From Bacteroidales bacterium (GTDB taxonomy: Bacteria; Bacteroidota; Bacteroidia; Bacteroidales; UBA932), in contig JAGBAO010000013.1 in assembly GCA_017938925.1 (NCBI GenBank), forward strand, positions 1-64,000: DNA of 64,000 nt, written 5' to 3'. Made by a program: the position numbers and the translations under genes. The notes below the pieces were generated by a model. That model did not search any database. It saw only the letters and a list, made by a program, of their open reading frames with translations, and was not told the DNA's origin. Of the stretch, positions 26,059-35,783 are shown in pieces (the stretch's first letter is position 1; each line of letters starts with the position of its first letter).

Positions 26059-27552
26059 ATGATAATGGCCACACACTACAATTATTTCGCAGTTGACCTT
26101 GGCGCGACAAGCGGAAGGACCATTCTCGCTTCCTTTGACGGGCACAAGGTATCCATGAGGGAACTGACCAGATTCCCCAATCCCATGATTCCACTCGGAG
26201 GGCATCTCTACTGGGATCTTCCGTTTCTATACAATGAAGTGCTGACGGGGCTTCGCAAAGTTGCAGCAGAAGGCATATGCATCGAATCCATAGGCATCGA
26301 CACCTGGGGCTGTGACTTCGCGTTCTTCGGAGCGGACGGACAGCTTCTTGGACTTCCCCACTGCTACCGCGACCAGCATACTGCCGGAGCCCAGGAGAAG
26401 TTCTTCGAGAAGATGCCTTCTGAGGAGGTCTACAATAGGACAGGAATACAGTTCATGGATTTCAACTCGCTTTTCCAGCTGGACACACTCAAGCGCAACG
26501 GATGTTCCGCACTTGAACACGCGGACAAGATACTGTTCATTCCTGACGCACTCATTTATATGCTCACAGGAAAGGCCGTCTGCGAATATACGGTAGCATC
26601 CACCTCACAGATGCTCAACCCCGTGACCGGAGATCTTGACCTTTCCATTCTTGAGACACTGGGCATTCCGCGTAAGAAGTTCGGAGTCATGACCCAGCCG
26701 GGAACAGTCGTGGGAGAGTTGAGCGCACAGGTTCAGGAGACTACCGGACTGGGAGCCGTTCCGGTGGTTGCTGTTGCAGGGCATGACACAGGCTCAGCAG
26801 TTGCTGCAGTTCCTGCGGAAGACTCCGAATATGCATATCTGAGTTGCGGCACATGGTCGCTGCTGGGAATCGAATCATCTGAGGCGATCATAACCGGAAA
26901 GAGTTTCAAGGAGAACTTCACAAACGAGGGTGGAATTGAGGGAACCACGAGGTTCCTGAAAAACATCTGCGGACTCTGGCTGTTCGAGCAGAGCAGGAAG
27001 GAGTTCAAGGATGTTCCTTCTTCCGTAGGAGAACTGGTCGCATTGTGCGAGAAGTCTTCATATGATGGGCTTATAAACCCTGACGCCCCTTGCTTTGCGG
27101 CCCCTGTATCCATGACAGCGGCCATCAGGGCATATTGCAGTGCTACCGGTCAGGCCGAGCCTCAGACTCCGGCAGACTACTGCCGCTGCATATTCAGAAG
27201 CCTTGCTCTGAGATACCGTCAGGTGGTGGAGATTCTCGAGGGCATGTGCGGATTCCCGATCCGCAAACTCCATGTCATAGGCGGCGGCTCGCAGAACAGG
27301 TTCCTCATGCAATACGCGGCAAACGCTCTGAACATGCCGGTCATCTGCGGTCCGGTTGAAGGTACCGCCCTTGGCAACGTCCTCATGCAGATGAAGGCAT
27401 CCGGCAGCGTGGATTCATTAAAGAGGATGAGGGAAATATCTGCTGCGTCTGTCGATCTTGTCACCTATATGCCTGTCGATGCTGACAGATGGAATAAGGA
27501 ATATGACAGATTTCTTCATCTGTCATCCGGAGCGAAGTCGAGGAATCTATAA
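26059..27552 (+). CDS. rhaB: Rhamnulokinase
   Basis: A 497-residue FGGY-family sugar kinase that phosphorylates L-rhamnulose to L-rhamnulose 1-phosphate. Visible motifs: the N-terminal phosphate loop AVDLGATSGRT, GIDTWGCDFAF, the DALIYMLTG region, GHDTGSAVAAVP and the C-terminal ATP-binding HVIGGGSQNRFL. It is first in rhaB-rhaA-rhaT-rhaD. The extreme C-terminus (HLSSGAKSRNL) is encoded by a dispersed intergenic repeat and is probably a recent extension. ATG at 26065 is an equally good start. Confidence 0.95.
   Translation: MIMATHYNYFAVDLGATSGRTILASFDGHKVSMRELTRFPNPMIPLGGHLYWDLPFLYNEVLTGLRKVAAEGICIESIGIDTWGCDFAFFGADGQLLGLPHCYRDQHTAGAQEKFFEKMPSEEVYNRTGIQFMDFNSLFQLDTLKRNGCSALEHADKILFIPDALIYMLTGKAVCEYTVASTSQMLNPVTGDLDLSILETLGIPRKKFGVMTQPGTVVGELSAQVQETTGLGAVPVVAVAGHDTGSAVAAVPAEDSEYAYLSCGTWSLLGIESSEAIITGKSFKENFTNEGGIEGTTRFLKNICGLWLFEQSRKEFKDVPSSVGELVALCEKSSYDGLINPDAPCFAAPVSMTAAIRAYCSATGQAEPQTPADYCRCIFRSLALRYRQVVEILEGMCGFPIRKLHVIGGGSQNRFLMQYAANALNMPVICGPVEGTALGNVLMQMKASGSVDSLKRMREISAASVDLVTYMPVDADRWNKEYDRFLHLSSGAKSRNL
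27521..27548 (-). repeat. Dispersed repeat inside the 3' end of rhaB
   Basis: On the minus strand this reads AGATTCCTCGAC, TTCGCTC, CGGATGACA. It is nearly the same as 32755-32782, and its last part matches the inverted repeat at 5821-5867. It encodes the last residues of rhaB and supplies its stop codon region. Confidence 0.65.
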
Positions 27553-27584
27553 ACAGAAGACAAATACAATAAAAGAATATCAAA

Positions 27585-28841
27585 ATGAAAGAAGCTAGAA
27601 TCCATCAGGCGTATGAAATCGCCAAGGAACGCTACGCTGAACTTGGCGTAGACACTGAAAAAGTACTTGAGCAGTTGCAGGACTTCCACCTCAGCATGCA
27701 TTGCTGGCAGGCTGACGACGTGAAGGGATTCGAGGTTCAGGCTGGTTCTCTCGACGGAGGTCTTGCAGTGACGGGAAACTATCCGGGCGCAGCGCGCAAT
27801 ATCGACGAACTCCGTGCAGACATTCTCAAGGCAAAGAGCCTCATCCCGGGAAGCTACAGACTCAACCTTCACGAAATCTACGGAGATTTCCAGGGCAAGG
27901 TTGTGGACAGGAACGAAGTGGGAGTGGAGCATTTCCAGAGCTGGATCGACTGGGCTGCCGAGAACAACACCCTGCTCGACTTCAACTCGACTTCATTTGC
28001 ACATCCTAAGAGCGGCAACCTGTCGCTCGCCAACCCGAACGAGGAAATCCGCCGTTTCTGGGTGGAACACTCCAAGAGATGCCGAGACATCGCTGACGCA
28101 ATGGGTAAGGCACAGAACGACCCATGTATCATGAACACATGGGTGCACGACGGATGCAAGGACGTGTCTGTCAACCATATGCTCTACCGCGAGACTCTCA
28201 AGAAGTCTCTTGACGAGATCTTTGCAGAGAAGAAGGACTGGATGAAGGACTGCATCGAAGGAAAGGTGTTCGGAATGGGCCTTGAAAGCTTCACGGTCGG
28301 CTCTCAGGACTTCTACACAGCCTATGCCGCGAAGAACAACGTGATGCTTACCATCGACACCGGCCACTATCATCCGACAGAAGTGCCGGGAGACAAGGTA
28401 TCCGCTGTCCTTCAGTTCGTTCCTGAACTCATGCTCCATGTGAGCCGCCCGGTACGCTGGGATTCCGACCATGTCACCATCATGGACGACACCACCCAGG
28501 ATCTTTTCTCAGAAATCGTACGTGCTGGTGCTCTTGACCGCGTACACTACGGTCTGGACTTCTTTGACGGATCGATCAACCGCATCGGAGCATATGTGAT
28601 AGGTTCACGTGCAGCACAGAAGTGCATGCTCAAGGCGCTTCTCGAGCCTCGCGAGCTCATCTCCAAGCATGAACTTGCAGGCAATACATTCCAGGTTCTC
28701 CAGCTCATAGAGGAAGGAAAGGCTATGCCTTGGAATGCCGTATATGACGAATTCTGCGTGCGCAACGGAGTTCCGGTGGGCAACGACGTGATCTGCGTCA
28801 TCGAGGATTACGAAAAGGCTGTCCTGTCATCCCGAGCATAA
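27585..28841 (+). CDS. rhaA: L-rhamnose isomerase
   Basis: A 418-residue isomerase that interconverts L-rhamnose and L-rhamnulose in the cytoplasm. The sequence is typical of RhaA: DFHLSMHCWQADDVKGFE, GNYPGAARN, LNLHEIYGD, FNSTSFAHPK and NTWVHDGCKD, plus metal-binding acid/histidine residues in LTIDTGHYHPTE and SDHVTIMDD. It lies 32 bp after rhaB in the catabolic operon. Length matches the family. Confidence 0.95.
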   Translation: MKEARIHQAYEIAKERYAELGVDTEKVLEQLQDFHLSMHCWQADDVKGFEVQAGSLDGGLAVTGNYPGAARNIDELRADILKAKSLIPGSYRLNLHEIYGDFQGKVVDRNEVGVEHFQSWIDWAAENNTLLDFNSTSFAHPKSGNLSLANPNEEIRRFWVEHSKRCRDIADAMGKAQNDPCIMNTWVHDGCKDVSVNHMLYRETLKKSLDEIFAEKKDWMKDCIEGKVFGMGLESFTVGSQDFYTAYAAKNNVMLTIDTGHYHPTEVPGDKVSAVLQFVPELMLHVSRPVRWDSDHVTIMDDTTQDLFSEIVRAGALDRVHYGLDFFDGSINRIGAYVIGSRAAQKCMLKALLEPRELISKHELAGNTFQVLQLIEEGKAMPWNAVYDEFCVRNGVPVGNDVICVIEDYEKAVLSSRA

Positions 28842-28852
28842 TTACTGTCATC

Positions 28853-29887
28853 ATGAACATAATCATAGGACTACTCATAATAGCCATAGGCGCATTCTGC
28901 CAGTCCAGCAGTTACGTCCCCATCAACAAGATAAAATCCTGGAGCTGGGAAAGTTACTGGCTCGTGCAGGGTGTATTCGCGTGGCTCATATTCCCTTTTC
29001 TGGGAGCCTTGCTGGCTGTACCTGCGGGTCACGGCTTGTTTGAACTGTATGCAGCGGCACCTAAGGCTTCACTTCTGACAGCATTCTTCGGAGTGCTCTG
29101 GGGAGTGGGAGGACTGACATTCGGACTTTCGATGAGATATCTCGGAGTTGCATTGGGACAGTCCATAGCACTCGGGACATGTGCCGGACTGGGAACCATA
29201 ATGGGTCCGGTGCTCCTGAACATGTTCTTCCCTGAACTTGGAGCGCTCTCCGCTCTTACTTCATCTGTTATCATCGGTGTGGTCGTGACACTTGTCGGGA
29301 TCGCAATCATCGGAGTGGCCGGCGGAATGAAATCCGCTTCACTTTCCGAAGATGAGAAGAAGGAGGCCGTAAAGGACTTCAACTTCCCGAAGGGACTGGC
29401 AATAGCGCTGCTGGCGGGATTCATGAGCGGATGCTTCAACGTGGGTCTGGAATTTGGCAAGGAACTCAACTTCGGAGAACTCACCCACCCGATGTTCAGG
29501 ACACTCCCTGCAACACTTCTTGTGACAGTCGGAGGATTCCTGACTAACGCTGCATACTGCCTCTTCCAGAATTCACGGAACAGAACTTTTGCGGACTATA
29601 AGGACGGAAAGCTATGGGCATCCAACATACTCTTCTGCGCCCTGGCCGGACTCCTGTGGTACAGCCAGTTCTTCGGACTTTCGCTCGGCCGCAGCTTCTT
29701 TGAGGCGGGCAGCGCAATGGACACACTGGCATTCTGCATCCTGATGGCCCTCAACGTGACTTTCTCCAATGTCTGGGGAATCATTCTCAAGGAGTGGAAA
29801 GGATGTTCAAGAAAAACTATTGTAGTACTTGTGACAGGAATCGCAGTTCTCATACTCAGCTCGTTCCTGCCTGAATTATTGAAATAA
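28853..29887 (+). CDS. rhaT: L-rhamnose/proton symporter RhaT
   Basis: A 344-residue inner-membrane protein with ten predicted membrane helices, of the RhaT branch of the drug/metabolite transporter superfamily. The N-terminus (GLLIIAIGAFCQSSSYVPINKIKSW), the helix-2 pair WLVQGVFAW and the GLTFGLSMRYLGVALGQS segment are characteristic. It imports L-rhamnose with protons. It starts 11 bp after rhaA and ends 1 bp before rhaD. Confidence 0.95.
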   Translation: MNIIIGLLIIAIGAFCQSSSYVPINKIKSWSWESYWLVQGVFAWLIFPFLGALLAVPAGHGLFELYAAAPKASLLTAFFGVLWGVGGLTFGLSMRYLGVALGQSIALGTCAGLGTIMGPVLLNMFFPELGALSALTSSVIIGVVVTLVGIAIIGVAGGMKSASLSEDEKKEAVKDFNFPKGLAIALLAGFMSGCFNVGLEFGKELNFGELTHPMFRTLPATLLVTVGGFLTNAAYCLFQNSRNRTFADYKDGKLWASNILFCALAGLLWYSQFFGLSLGRSFFEAGSAMDTLAFCILMALNVTFSNVWGIILKEWKGCSRKTIVVLVTGIAVLILSSFLPELLK

Positions 29888-29888
29888 G

Positions 29889-30701
29889 ATGAAATCGATA
29901 CTAGACAACCGTCCGGCCCTGTCAGCAGCAGTGTGGCAGGTGGCCGAGACAGCAGGCTATCTCTGGGAGAAGGGATGGGCCGAGAGAAACGGCGGAAACA
30001 TCACCGTGAACATCACCGAGCATGTGGACGAACAAATGCGTGCCATGCCGGCTATAAGCGAGCCAAAGGCAATAGGAACCATGCTCCCACACCTTAAAGG
30101 ATGCTGGTTCTACTGCAAGGGCACTCAGAAACGTATGCGTGACCTGGCACGCGATCCGATGGCAAACGGCAGCATAATCCGCATTCTTGATGACTGCGCT
30201 CACTACGAGATCGTGGCTGACCAGCCTGTAGCTCCGACATCTGAGCTTCCGTCTCACCTGAGCGTGCACAACTATCTTCTGGCCAAGGGATCTCCATATC
30301 GTGCTTCCCTTCACACTCATCCGATAGAGCTTGTTGCTATGACACATAGCCAGAAATTCATGCAGAAGGACGTGGCCACAAGACTTCTCTGGTCAATGAT
30401 TCCGGAGACCAAGGCCTTCTGCCCTCGCGGCCTGGGAATGGTTCCATACCTGATGCCAAGCGGAGTGGAACTGGCCGAGGCGACCATCAAGGCCATTGAT
30501 GACGACTATGATGTGGTGATGTGGGAGAAGCACGGAGTCTTCGCTGTGGACACGGACATCATGTCCGCATTCGACCAGGTGGATGTGCTCAACAAGGCAG
30601 CCCTTATATATATAGCATCCCGCAACATGGGCTTCGAACCGGAAGGAATGTCCGACGCTCAGATGCAGGAGCTCACCGACGTCTTCGGTCTGCCGAAATA
30701 G
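29889..30701 (+). CDS. rhaD: Rhamnulose-1-phosphate aldolase
   Basis: A 270-residue class II aldolase of the zinc-dependent adducin/aldolase fold that splits L-rhamnulose 1-phosphate into dihydroxyacetone phosphate and L-lactaldehyde. Zinc ligands H142, H144 (LHTHPIEL) and H215 (EKHGVF) are visible. The N-terminus has the family's GWAERNGGNIT motif. It is the last gene of the rhamnose operon and is followed by a strong terminator. Confidence 0.95.
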   Translation: MKSILDNRPALSAAVWQVAETAGYLWEKGWAERNGGNITVNITEHVDEQMRAMPAISEPKAIGTMLPHLKGCWFYCKGTQKRMRDLARDPMANGSIIRILDDCAHYEIVADQPVAPTSELPSHLSVHNYLLAKGSPYRASLHTHPIELVAMTHSQKFMQKDVATRLLWSMIPETKAFCPRGLGMVPYLMPSGVELAEATIKAIDDDYDVVMWEKHGVFAVDTDIMSAFDQVDVLNKAALIYIASRNMGFEPEGMSDAQMQELTDVFGLPK

Positions 30702-30740
30702 TCCCTCAGGGTGATATATAACCACCTGAGCCTCAACACA

Positions 30741-30785
30741 ATATAAAAAGTGCATGCCGCCCTTGGCGGCATGCACTTTTTATAT
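30741..30785. terminator. Bidirectional intrinsic terminator between rhaD and dnaK
   Basis: A perfect 21-bp stem (30741-30761 with 30765-30785) and a 3-nt loop. The GC core GTGCATGCCGCC is flanked by A5 on one side and T5 on the other, so it can terminate both the rha operon and dnaK transcription. Confidence 0.9.
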
Positions 30786-30820
30786 CTGGCAGATTATCAA
30801 AGAGTTATCTGCCGCAGCTT

Positions 30821-32716
30821 TTACTGCTCGTCAACGCCCTGGTCGTCAGCGCCGCCCTGCGGACCTGCCTGGCCGCCCTGGAACGGACCCTGAGCACCTG
30901 GCTGAGCGCCCTGAGCTGCCTTTGCCATATCCTCTGAAGCGGCATGCCATGCAGCCTCGAGTTCTGCGTTGTACTTGTCGATGTCAGCAAGATTCTGAGC
31001 CTTGACTGCCTCCTGGAGCTTGTTCTTTGCATCCTCGATTGCAGTCTTCTTCTCTGCAGGAATCTTGTCGCCATACTCCTTGAGGTTCTTCTCAGTCTGG
31101 AAGCACATTCCGTCAGCGTTGTTGATCTTGTCGATGCGCTCCTTCTCAGCCTGGTCGGCAGCCTCATTAGCCTTGGCCTCGTCCCTCATCCTCTGGATCT
31201 CAGCCTCAGAAAGTCCTGATGAAGCCTCGATACGGATGTTCTGCTCCTTGCCTGTAGCCTTGTCCTTTGCAGACACATTGAGGATACCGTTTGCGTCGAT
31301 ATCGAATGTCACCTCGATCTGAGGCACACCTCTTGGTGCCGGTGCGATTCCGTCAAGGATGAAGTTGCCGATGAGCTTGTTGTCCTTAGCCATAGGACGC
31401 TCTCCCTGGAGGACATGCACGTCCACTGCAGGCTGGTTGTCGGCAGCTGTAGAGAAGACCTGTGACTTCTTGGTAGGGATTGTCGTGTTAGCCTCGATGA
31501 GCTTTGTCATCACGCCGCCGAGAGTCTCGATACCGAGTGAAAGCGGAGTCACGTCGAGAAGGAGGACATCCTTCACGTCACCTGCGAGTACACCACCCTG
31601 GATTGCAGCACCCATAGCCACAACCTCGTCAGGGTTTACGCTCTTGTTCGGAGCCTTTCCAAAGAACTTCTCCACTACCGCCTGGATTGCAGGGATACGT
31701 GTCGAACCACCTACGAGGAGGACCTCGCTGATGTCAGATGCGCTGAGACCGGCATCCTGAAGGGCCTTGCGGCATGGCTCGACAGTTCTCTGGATGAGAT
31801 CGTCAGCAAGCTGCTCGAACTTAGCCCTTGTAAGAGTCTTCACAAGATGCTTTGGAACTCCGTCAACAGGCATGATGTATGGGAGGTTGATCTCAGTCGA
31901 AGTCTGGCTTGAAAGCTCGATCTTAGCCTTCTCGGCAGCCTCCTTGAGCCTCTGGAGAGCCATTGGATCCTTCTTGAGGTCGATTCCGCTGTTCTCAGCA
32001 GCGAACTCTGAAGCAAGCCAGTTGATGATCACCTGGTCGAAGTCGTCTCCACCAAGGTGAGTGTCACCGTTTGTAGAGAGCACCTCGAACACGCCGTCTC
32101 CAAGGTCCATGATTGAGATATCGAATGTACCGCCACCAAGGTCGTATACTGCGATCTTCATATCCTTGTGCTGCTTGTCAAGTCCGTATGCAAGAGCAGC
32201 AGCTGTAGGCTCGTTGATGATACGCTTTACCTCAAGACCTGCAATCTGGCCGGCCTCCTTGGTAGCCTGACGCTGTGAGTCTGAGAAGTATGCAGGAACT
32301 GTGATGACAGCCTCAGTAACTTCCTGGCCGAGATACTCTTCCGCAGTCTTCTTCATCTTCTGGAGAATCATTGCAGAGATCTCCTGTGGAGAATAGAGAC
32401 GTCCGTCGATGTCCACGCGAGGAGTGTCGTTTTCACCCTTGACCACCTTGTATGGCACGCGGGCGATGTCAGCTGACACCTGGCTGTATTTCTCACCCAT
32501 GAATCTCTTGATCGAGAACACGGTCTTGTGAGGGTTGGTGATAGCCTGACGCTTTGCAGGGTTACCAATCTTTCTCTCACCGCCGTCAGTGAATGCCACC
32601 ACTGAAGGGGTTGTTCTCTGTCCTTCGTTGTTGATGATGACGGTAGGCTCGTTTCCTTCCATCACTGCCACGCATGAGTTCGTGGTTCCAAGGTCAATTC
32701 CAATAATCTTTCCCAT
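30821..32716 (-). CDS. dnaK: Chaperone DnaK (Hsp70)
   Basis: A 631-residue Hsp70. The ATPase domain begins [18 protein letters not shown] and contains [21 protein letters not shown] and [12 protein letters not shown]. The substrate domain includes [16 protein letters not shown] and the helical lid. A Gly/Gln-rich tail ends GVDEQ in place of the usual EEVD-like acidic end. It folds and protects proteins with DnaJ and GrpE, neither of which is adjacent. It has its own transcription unit, convergent with the rhamnose operon. No consensus promoter was recognised upstream. Confidence 0.97.
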   Translation of the reverse strand: MGKIIGIDLGTTNSCVAVMEGNEPTVIINNEGQRTTPSVVAFTDGGERKIGNPAKRQAITNPHKTVFSIKRFMGEKYSQVSADIARVPYKVVKGENDTPRVDIDGRLYSPQEISAMILQKMKKTAEEYLGQEVTEAVITVPAYFSDSQRQATKEAGQIAGLEVKRIINEPTAAALAYGLDKQHKDMKIAVYDLGGGTFDISIMDLGDGVFEVLSTNGDTHLGGDDFDQVIINWLASEFAAENSGIDLKKDPMALQRLKEAAEKAKIELSSQTSTEINLPYIMPVDGVPKHLVKTLTRAKFEQLADDLIQRTVEPCRKALQDAGLSASDISEVLLVGGSTRIPAIQAVVEKFFGKAPNKSVNPDEVVAMGAAIQGGVLAGDVKDVLLLDVTPLSLGIETLGGVMTKLIEANTTIPTKKSQVFSTAADNQPAVDVHVLQGERPMAKDNKLIGNFILDGIAPAPRGVPQIEVTFDIDANGILNVSAKDKATGKEQNIRIEASSGLSEAEIQRMRDEAKANEAADQAEKERIDKINNADGMCFQTEKNLKEYGDKIPAEKKTAIEDAKNKLQEAVKAQNLADIDKYNAELEAAWHAASEDMAKAAQGAQPGAQGPFQGGQAGPQGGADDQGVDEQ

Positions 32717-32754
32717 AATTTCTATATTTTTAACTTTATTAATTTTTCTTTTTC

Positions 32755-32782
32755 AGATTCCTCGACAAGCTCGGAATGACAA
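32755..32782 (+). repeat. Dispersed repeat in the dnaK upstream region
   Basis: AGATTCCTCGACAAGCTCGGAATGACA, about 40 bp upstream of dnaK. It shares AGATTCCTCGAC and the CGGA(A)TGACA core with 27521-27548. The rest of 32783-32930 shows only small hairpins (CGTCG/CGACG near 32811-32828; GCCA/TGGC near 32879). Confidence 0.65.
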
Positions 32783-32930
32783 TGCCATTCAAAACCTGCT
32801 CGGAATCAGACCGTCGTTTCGGACGACGCCAGGATAATAACGAAAGATGTGCCAAGCCACATTTTGAAAAAAGATATGCCAAAATGGCAGTTTTAGCGTG
32901 ACAACGTGCCTTGGATAATGACATATTTAC

Positions 32931-32938
32931 TATTTTTG
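32931..32938 (+). promoter_or_regulatory. -7 box of the pseudouridine synthase gene
   Basis: TATTTTTG (TAnnTTTG) lies only 4 nt before the ATG at 32943, so the transcript would be leaderless or nearly so if this is the promoter. No TTTG at -33; TTGG at 32911 is the closest. Confidence 0.45.
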
Positions 32939-32942
32939 TGAC

Positions 32943-33656
32943 ATGATATACAGAGAACTGACACAGCAGGAATTCGAAGACCTCGCTTCAAGAATATTAT
33001 ATGAAGACAATCACCTTCTTGTCGTGAACAAGAAGGTAGGGGAAATCGTTCAGGGGGACAAGACATCCGACGAGCCTCTGACCGAGACATACAAGGCATT
33101 CATCGCCCGGAGAGACTCGAAGCCGGGGCAGGTGTTCATGGGACTCCCCCATCGTCTGGACCGCCCGGTGAGCGGAATAACCGTCCTTGCCAAGACATCC
33201 AAGGCATTGGAACGCCTCAACGCGATGTTCCGTGATTCCGACGTGCACAAGTTCTACTGGGCACTTGTCTGTGCCGAGCCGAAGCCGTCGGAAGGGCATC
33301 TGGAAGACATGCTCTGGAGAAACGAAAAGCAGAACAAGTCTTACGTGTGCTGTCCGGGATCCGCCCGCAAGGATGCCAAGCAGGCTAAGCTGAATTATCG
33401 TCAGATAGGAAAGACTGACAGATACTGGCTGGTCGAGGTGGAACTCCTGACGGGCCGTCACCACCAGATCCGCTGCCAGCTTTCAAACCTCGGCTGCCCC
33501 ATCAAAGGCGACCTGAAATATGGAGCGCCACGCTCCAATCCTGATGGAGGAATCTCTCTCCACGCCCGCCGCATCACATTCGTGCACCCTGTAAAAAAGG
33601 AGCCCCTGACAATAGAGGCTCCCGTTCCTGACACCTGGAAAGGTGTCAATATCTAA
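32943..33656 (+). CDS. RluA-family 23S rRNA/tRNA pseudouridine synthase
   Basis: A 237-residue pseudouridine synthase of the RluA family, converting uridine to pseudouridine in RNA. The catalytic motif HRLDRPVSG contains the essential D73, and TGRHHQIRCQL is the conserved second block. It lacks an N-terminal S4 domain, as in short RluA/RluC-like members. The target site cannot be named. It is divergent from dnaK. Confidence 0.9.
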   Translation: MIYRELTQQEFEDLASRILYEDNHLLVVNKKVGEIVQGDKTSDEPLTETYKAFIARRDSKPGQVFMGLPHRLDRPVSGITVLAKTSKALERLNAMFRDSDVHKFYWALVCAEPKPSEGHLEDMLWRNEKQNKSYVCCPGSARKDAKQAKLNYRQIGKTDRYWLVEVELLTGRHHQIRCQLSNLGCPIKGDLKYGAPRSNPDGGISLHARRITFVHPVKKEPLTIEAPVPDTWKGVNI

Positions 33657-33663
33657 ATCCGCA

Positions 33664-34887
33664 TCAAGCTAGTTCAAACTCAATGTAGAACTCTCTCTCA
33701 GCCTTCACTGATCCATCCGCAGATACAATGGTGATACGGATCTTATGCAACTGGCCGTCGAAAAGTTCATCGACATTGGTGAATCTGATCACATATGAGT
33801 TCTGCATTGCTCCTGTTACAGGGAGATCGCTGAGTGACACTCCTGAGAAAGATGAGTCGGTAATCAAGATTGTACCACCTGTAGCCGTGGACATTCTTGT
33901 AGGATCTTCGTAATATTCAGATTCCGAAACTGGACGAAGATTCGGATCACTTATTACGGAATGAATTGTGCCCTGAGAAGGAGCCCAATGCTCCTCAACA
34001 TATGTCACAGAATAATCTGTTCCCCCAAACGTATAGTTCGCTTCATCCGTAAAATTCACATACACTATGTTTGCACCTGGTCTGAAAGTAAAGTTTTCGT
34101 CAGCGAATCTCAAGGCAGCAACACCTGATTCACTCTGACAAGCACTTCCGTATGATGATGCTTCCATTTGCAAAGCCGAAGCATTATCACCGGCATATCC
34201 ACGAGTCCTGCTCGTACCGGTATTTCCTCTATCATTCAGATACGAACTCAAGACTTCATAAGATGCAAGATCAACTGCACCATGTATGCATCCATCATAT
34301 CCGACAATTCCGAACCGGACATCCAGAGACTGATTCAGCACCTGCGCCCAACCCACAATATCCCTTGCAACAGCATCAGCCTCTTCACCCATACTTCCGG
34401 AATTATCCACAAGGAAAACGAAATCAGTCTGCACTGTGCCGACATTCTCATCTTCTTCATCCTCAGAAGTGTTGTATACATCGATACCTTTTGGCTTGCC
34501 GTCAACCTCCAGCCAGATATTCTGGCCAGGCTCACCTGTACCAAGAAGTGTAAGCCACATATCATCCGGATCTGTAGCATTCTCATCCTTTACTCCTGTC
34601 ATGGTCATTCGGATGATGACATCACTTCCTTCCACTGTGGCTTGGCACTGAACATTAGGGATGACTGCATTGATCTCGATATTCTCAATTTCAGGATTAG
34701 GCTCAGCCTGATCATCACTCGGAATACCGGCAATCGTACCTCCACCGCCACCGGAGCCTACAGACACGCCGGGTCCCGGACGTTCCTCATCAAACTTAAG
34801 CTGCTCCTGATCTGCGGTACCGCCTCCGCAGCCATACAGACATGCTGCCGCACCAAACACAGCAAGGGTCTTAAAAAATCTTTTCAT
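33664..34887 (-). CDS. von Willebrand factor A-domain lipoprotein
   Basis: A 407-residue lipoprotein (lipobox LYGC, C20) with a Gly-rich linker after it. Residues about 80-140 look like a small beta domain, then a vWA domain with an intact MIDAS motif DNSGSMGE (D161). vWA domains bind metal and mediate protein contacts. It is probably in the outer membrane or periplasm. It has a promoter of its own and is convergent with the pseudouridine synthase gene (7-bp gap). No partner genes suggest a precise role. Confidence 0.85.
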   Translation of the reverse strand: MKRFFKTLAVFGAAACLYGCGGGTADQEQLKFDEERPGPGVSVGSGGGGGTIAGIPSDDQAEPNPEIENIEINAVIPNVQCQATVEGSDVIIRMTMTGVKDENATDPDDMWLTLLGTGEPGQNIWLEVDGKPKGIDVYNTSEDEEDENVGTVQTDFVFLVDNSGSMGEEADAVARDIVGWAQVLNQSLDVRFGIVGYDGCIHGAVDLASYEVLSSYLNDRGNTGTSRTRGYAGDNASALQMEASSYGSACQSESGVAALRFADENFTFRPGANIVYVNFTDEANYTFGGTDYSVTYVEEHWAPSQGTIHSVISDPNLRPVSESEYYEDPTRMSTATGGTILITDSSFSGVSLSDLPVTGAMQNSYVIRFTNVDELFDGQLHKIRITIVSADGSVKAEREFYIEFELA

Positions 34888-34934
34888 AGCCGTTTTATAT
34901 TAAGATTACTTTTTCGATGAAAATTGCGAACCCT

Positions 34935-34967
34935 CAAAGATAAAAAGAAAAATCACACATTCGCAAC
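34935..34967 (-). promoter_or_regulatory. Candidate promoter of the vWA lipoprotein gene
   Basis: The minus strand has -7 box TATCTTTG (34942-34935), with a TTGC-like -33 about 21 nt away. It lies 47 nt upstream of the ATG. Confidence 0.5.
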
Positions 34968-34972
34968 CTTTA

Positions 34973-34986
34973 CGTAAATATTTACG
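34973..34986. promoter_or_regulatory. 14-bp palindrome CGTAAATATTTACG
   Basis: A perfect palindrome immediately upstream of the vWA promoter and just past the stop of the MBL-fold gene. It may be an operator or part of a terminator; no T-run follows it in the minus direction. Confidence 0.3.
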
Positions 34987-34988
34987 GA

Positions 34989-35783
34989 TCAAAGAGTATA
35001 CATCTGTGACGGATACTGTCTCGGGAGGCATCTCAGGGAAACTGTTCCCTTTTCGACTCCGATCTCGCTCAGGGCAGCTGCACTGCACTTATATGCAAGG
35101 TCGTGGGTGTTGTTGTTTTCGCTCAGATGGCACAGGAAGATGTTCCTGAGCCCGGGATGCCAGAAGCGGCGTATCGCTGAAGCGCACTCGTCGTTTGAAA
35201 GATGGCCGCATCCCTGAACGATACGCATCTTCAACTCGTATGTATAAGGGCCGCCCATCAGCATATCCATATCATAATTGGACTCGACAACCACTGTGTC
35301 AGCCTTGCGGGCAAACTCCACAGCCTCGTCGGTCATACGCCCCACATCGGTCATTATCACGAACTTATGGTCTTCCACCTCGATCGCATACCCGACTGTC
35401 TGGGTGGCATCATGAGGGACCACGAAATACCTTACCTTCATTCCGGCCACCTCATTCCACTCGCCCTCGGCCAGTTCGCGACGGCAAGGCCCGATCGTTG
35501 GTGCAGTGAATGTATGACGGGCCAGGGCCTGATGGATTGCCGGAGCAGTATATACCGGCTTGCTCAGTCTCTTGCAGAAAGAACCAAGGTGACGGATATG
35601 ATCAAGATGGTCGTGAGTGACGAGTACTGCCGAGAAGGAGTCCATATCCATATCATATTCCTGCAGCACCTTCTTCAGGCGACGCAGACTCACACCGGCA
35701 TCTATAAGTATGCCCCCTTTCTCCGTTCCGAGATAGTAACAGTTTCCGCAGCTTCCGCTGGAAAGGCTCATAAACTTGACCAT
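34989..35783 (-). CDS. YycJ/WalJ-like MBL-fold metallohydrolase
   Basis: A 264-residue metallo-beta-lactamase-fold protein. The N-terminal FMSLSSGSCGNCYYL and the metal motif THDHLDH (H57, H59, D61, H62) are typical of the YycJ group, which includes a 5' exonuclease linked to DNA repair and cell-wall signalling in Firmicutes. Further ligands are VPHDATQT and the IMTDVG strand. It is translationally coupled to the HAD gene (TGATG) and is cytoplasmic. Function here is inferred from the family. Confidence 0.85.
   Translation of the reverse strand: MVKFMSLSSGSCGNCYYLGTEKGGILIDAGVSLRRLKKVLQEYDMDMDSFSAVLVTHDHLDHIRHLGSFCKRLSKPVYTAPAIHQALARHTFTAPTIGPCRRELAEGEWNEVAGMKVRYFVVPHDATQTVGYAIEVEDHKFVIMTDVGRMTDEAVEFARKADTVVVESNYDMDMLMGGPYTYELKMRIVQGCGHLSNDECASAIRRFWHPGLRNIFLCHLSENNNTHDLAYKCSAAALSEIGVEKGTVSLRCLPRQYPSQMYTL

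Noticed and set aside
30821-32716. Long frames opposite dnaK
   Set aside because: Shadows produced by the strong codon bias of dnaK; the same happens opposite the Fe-S scaffold and GGGtGRT genes.
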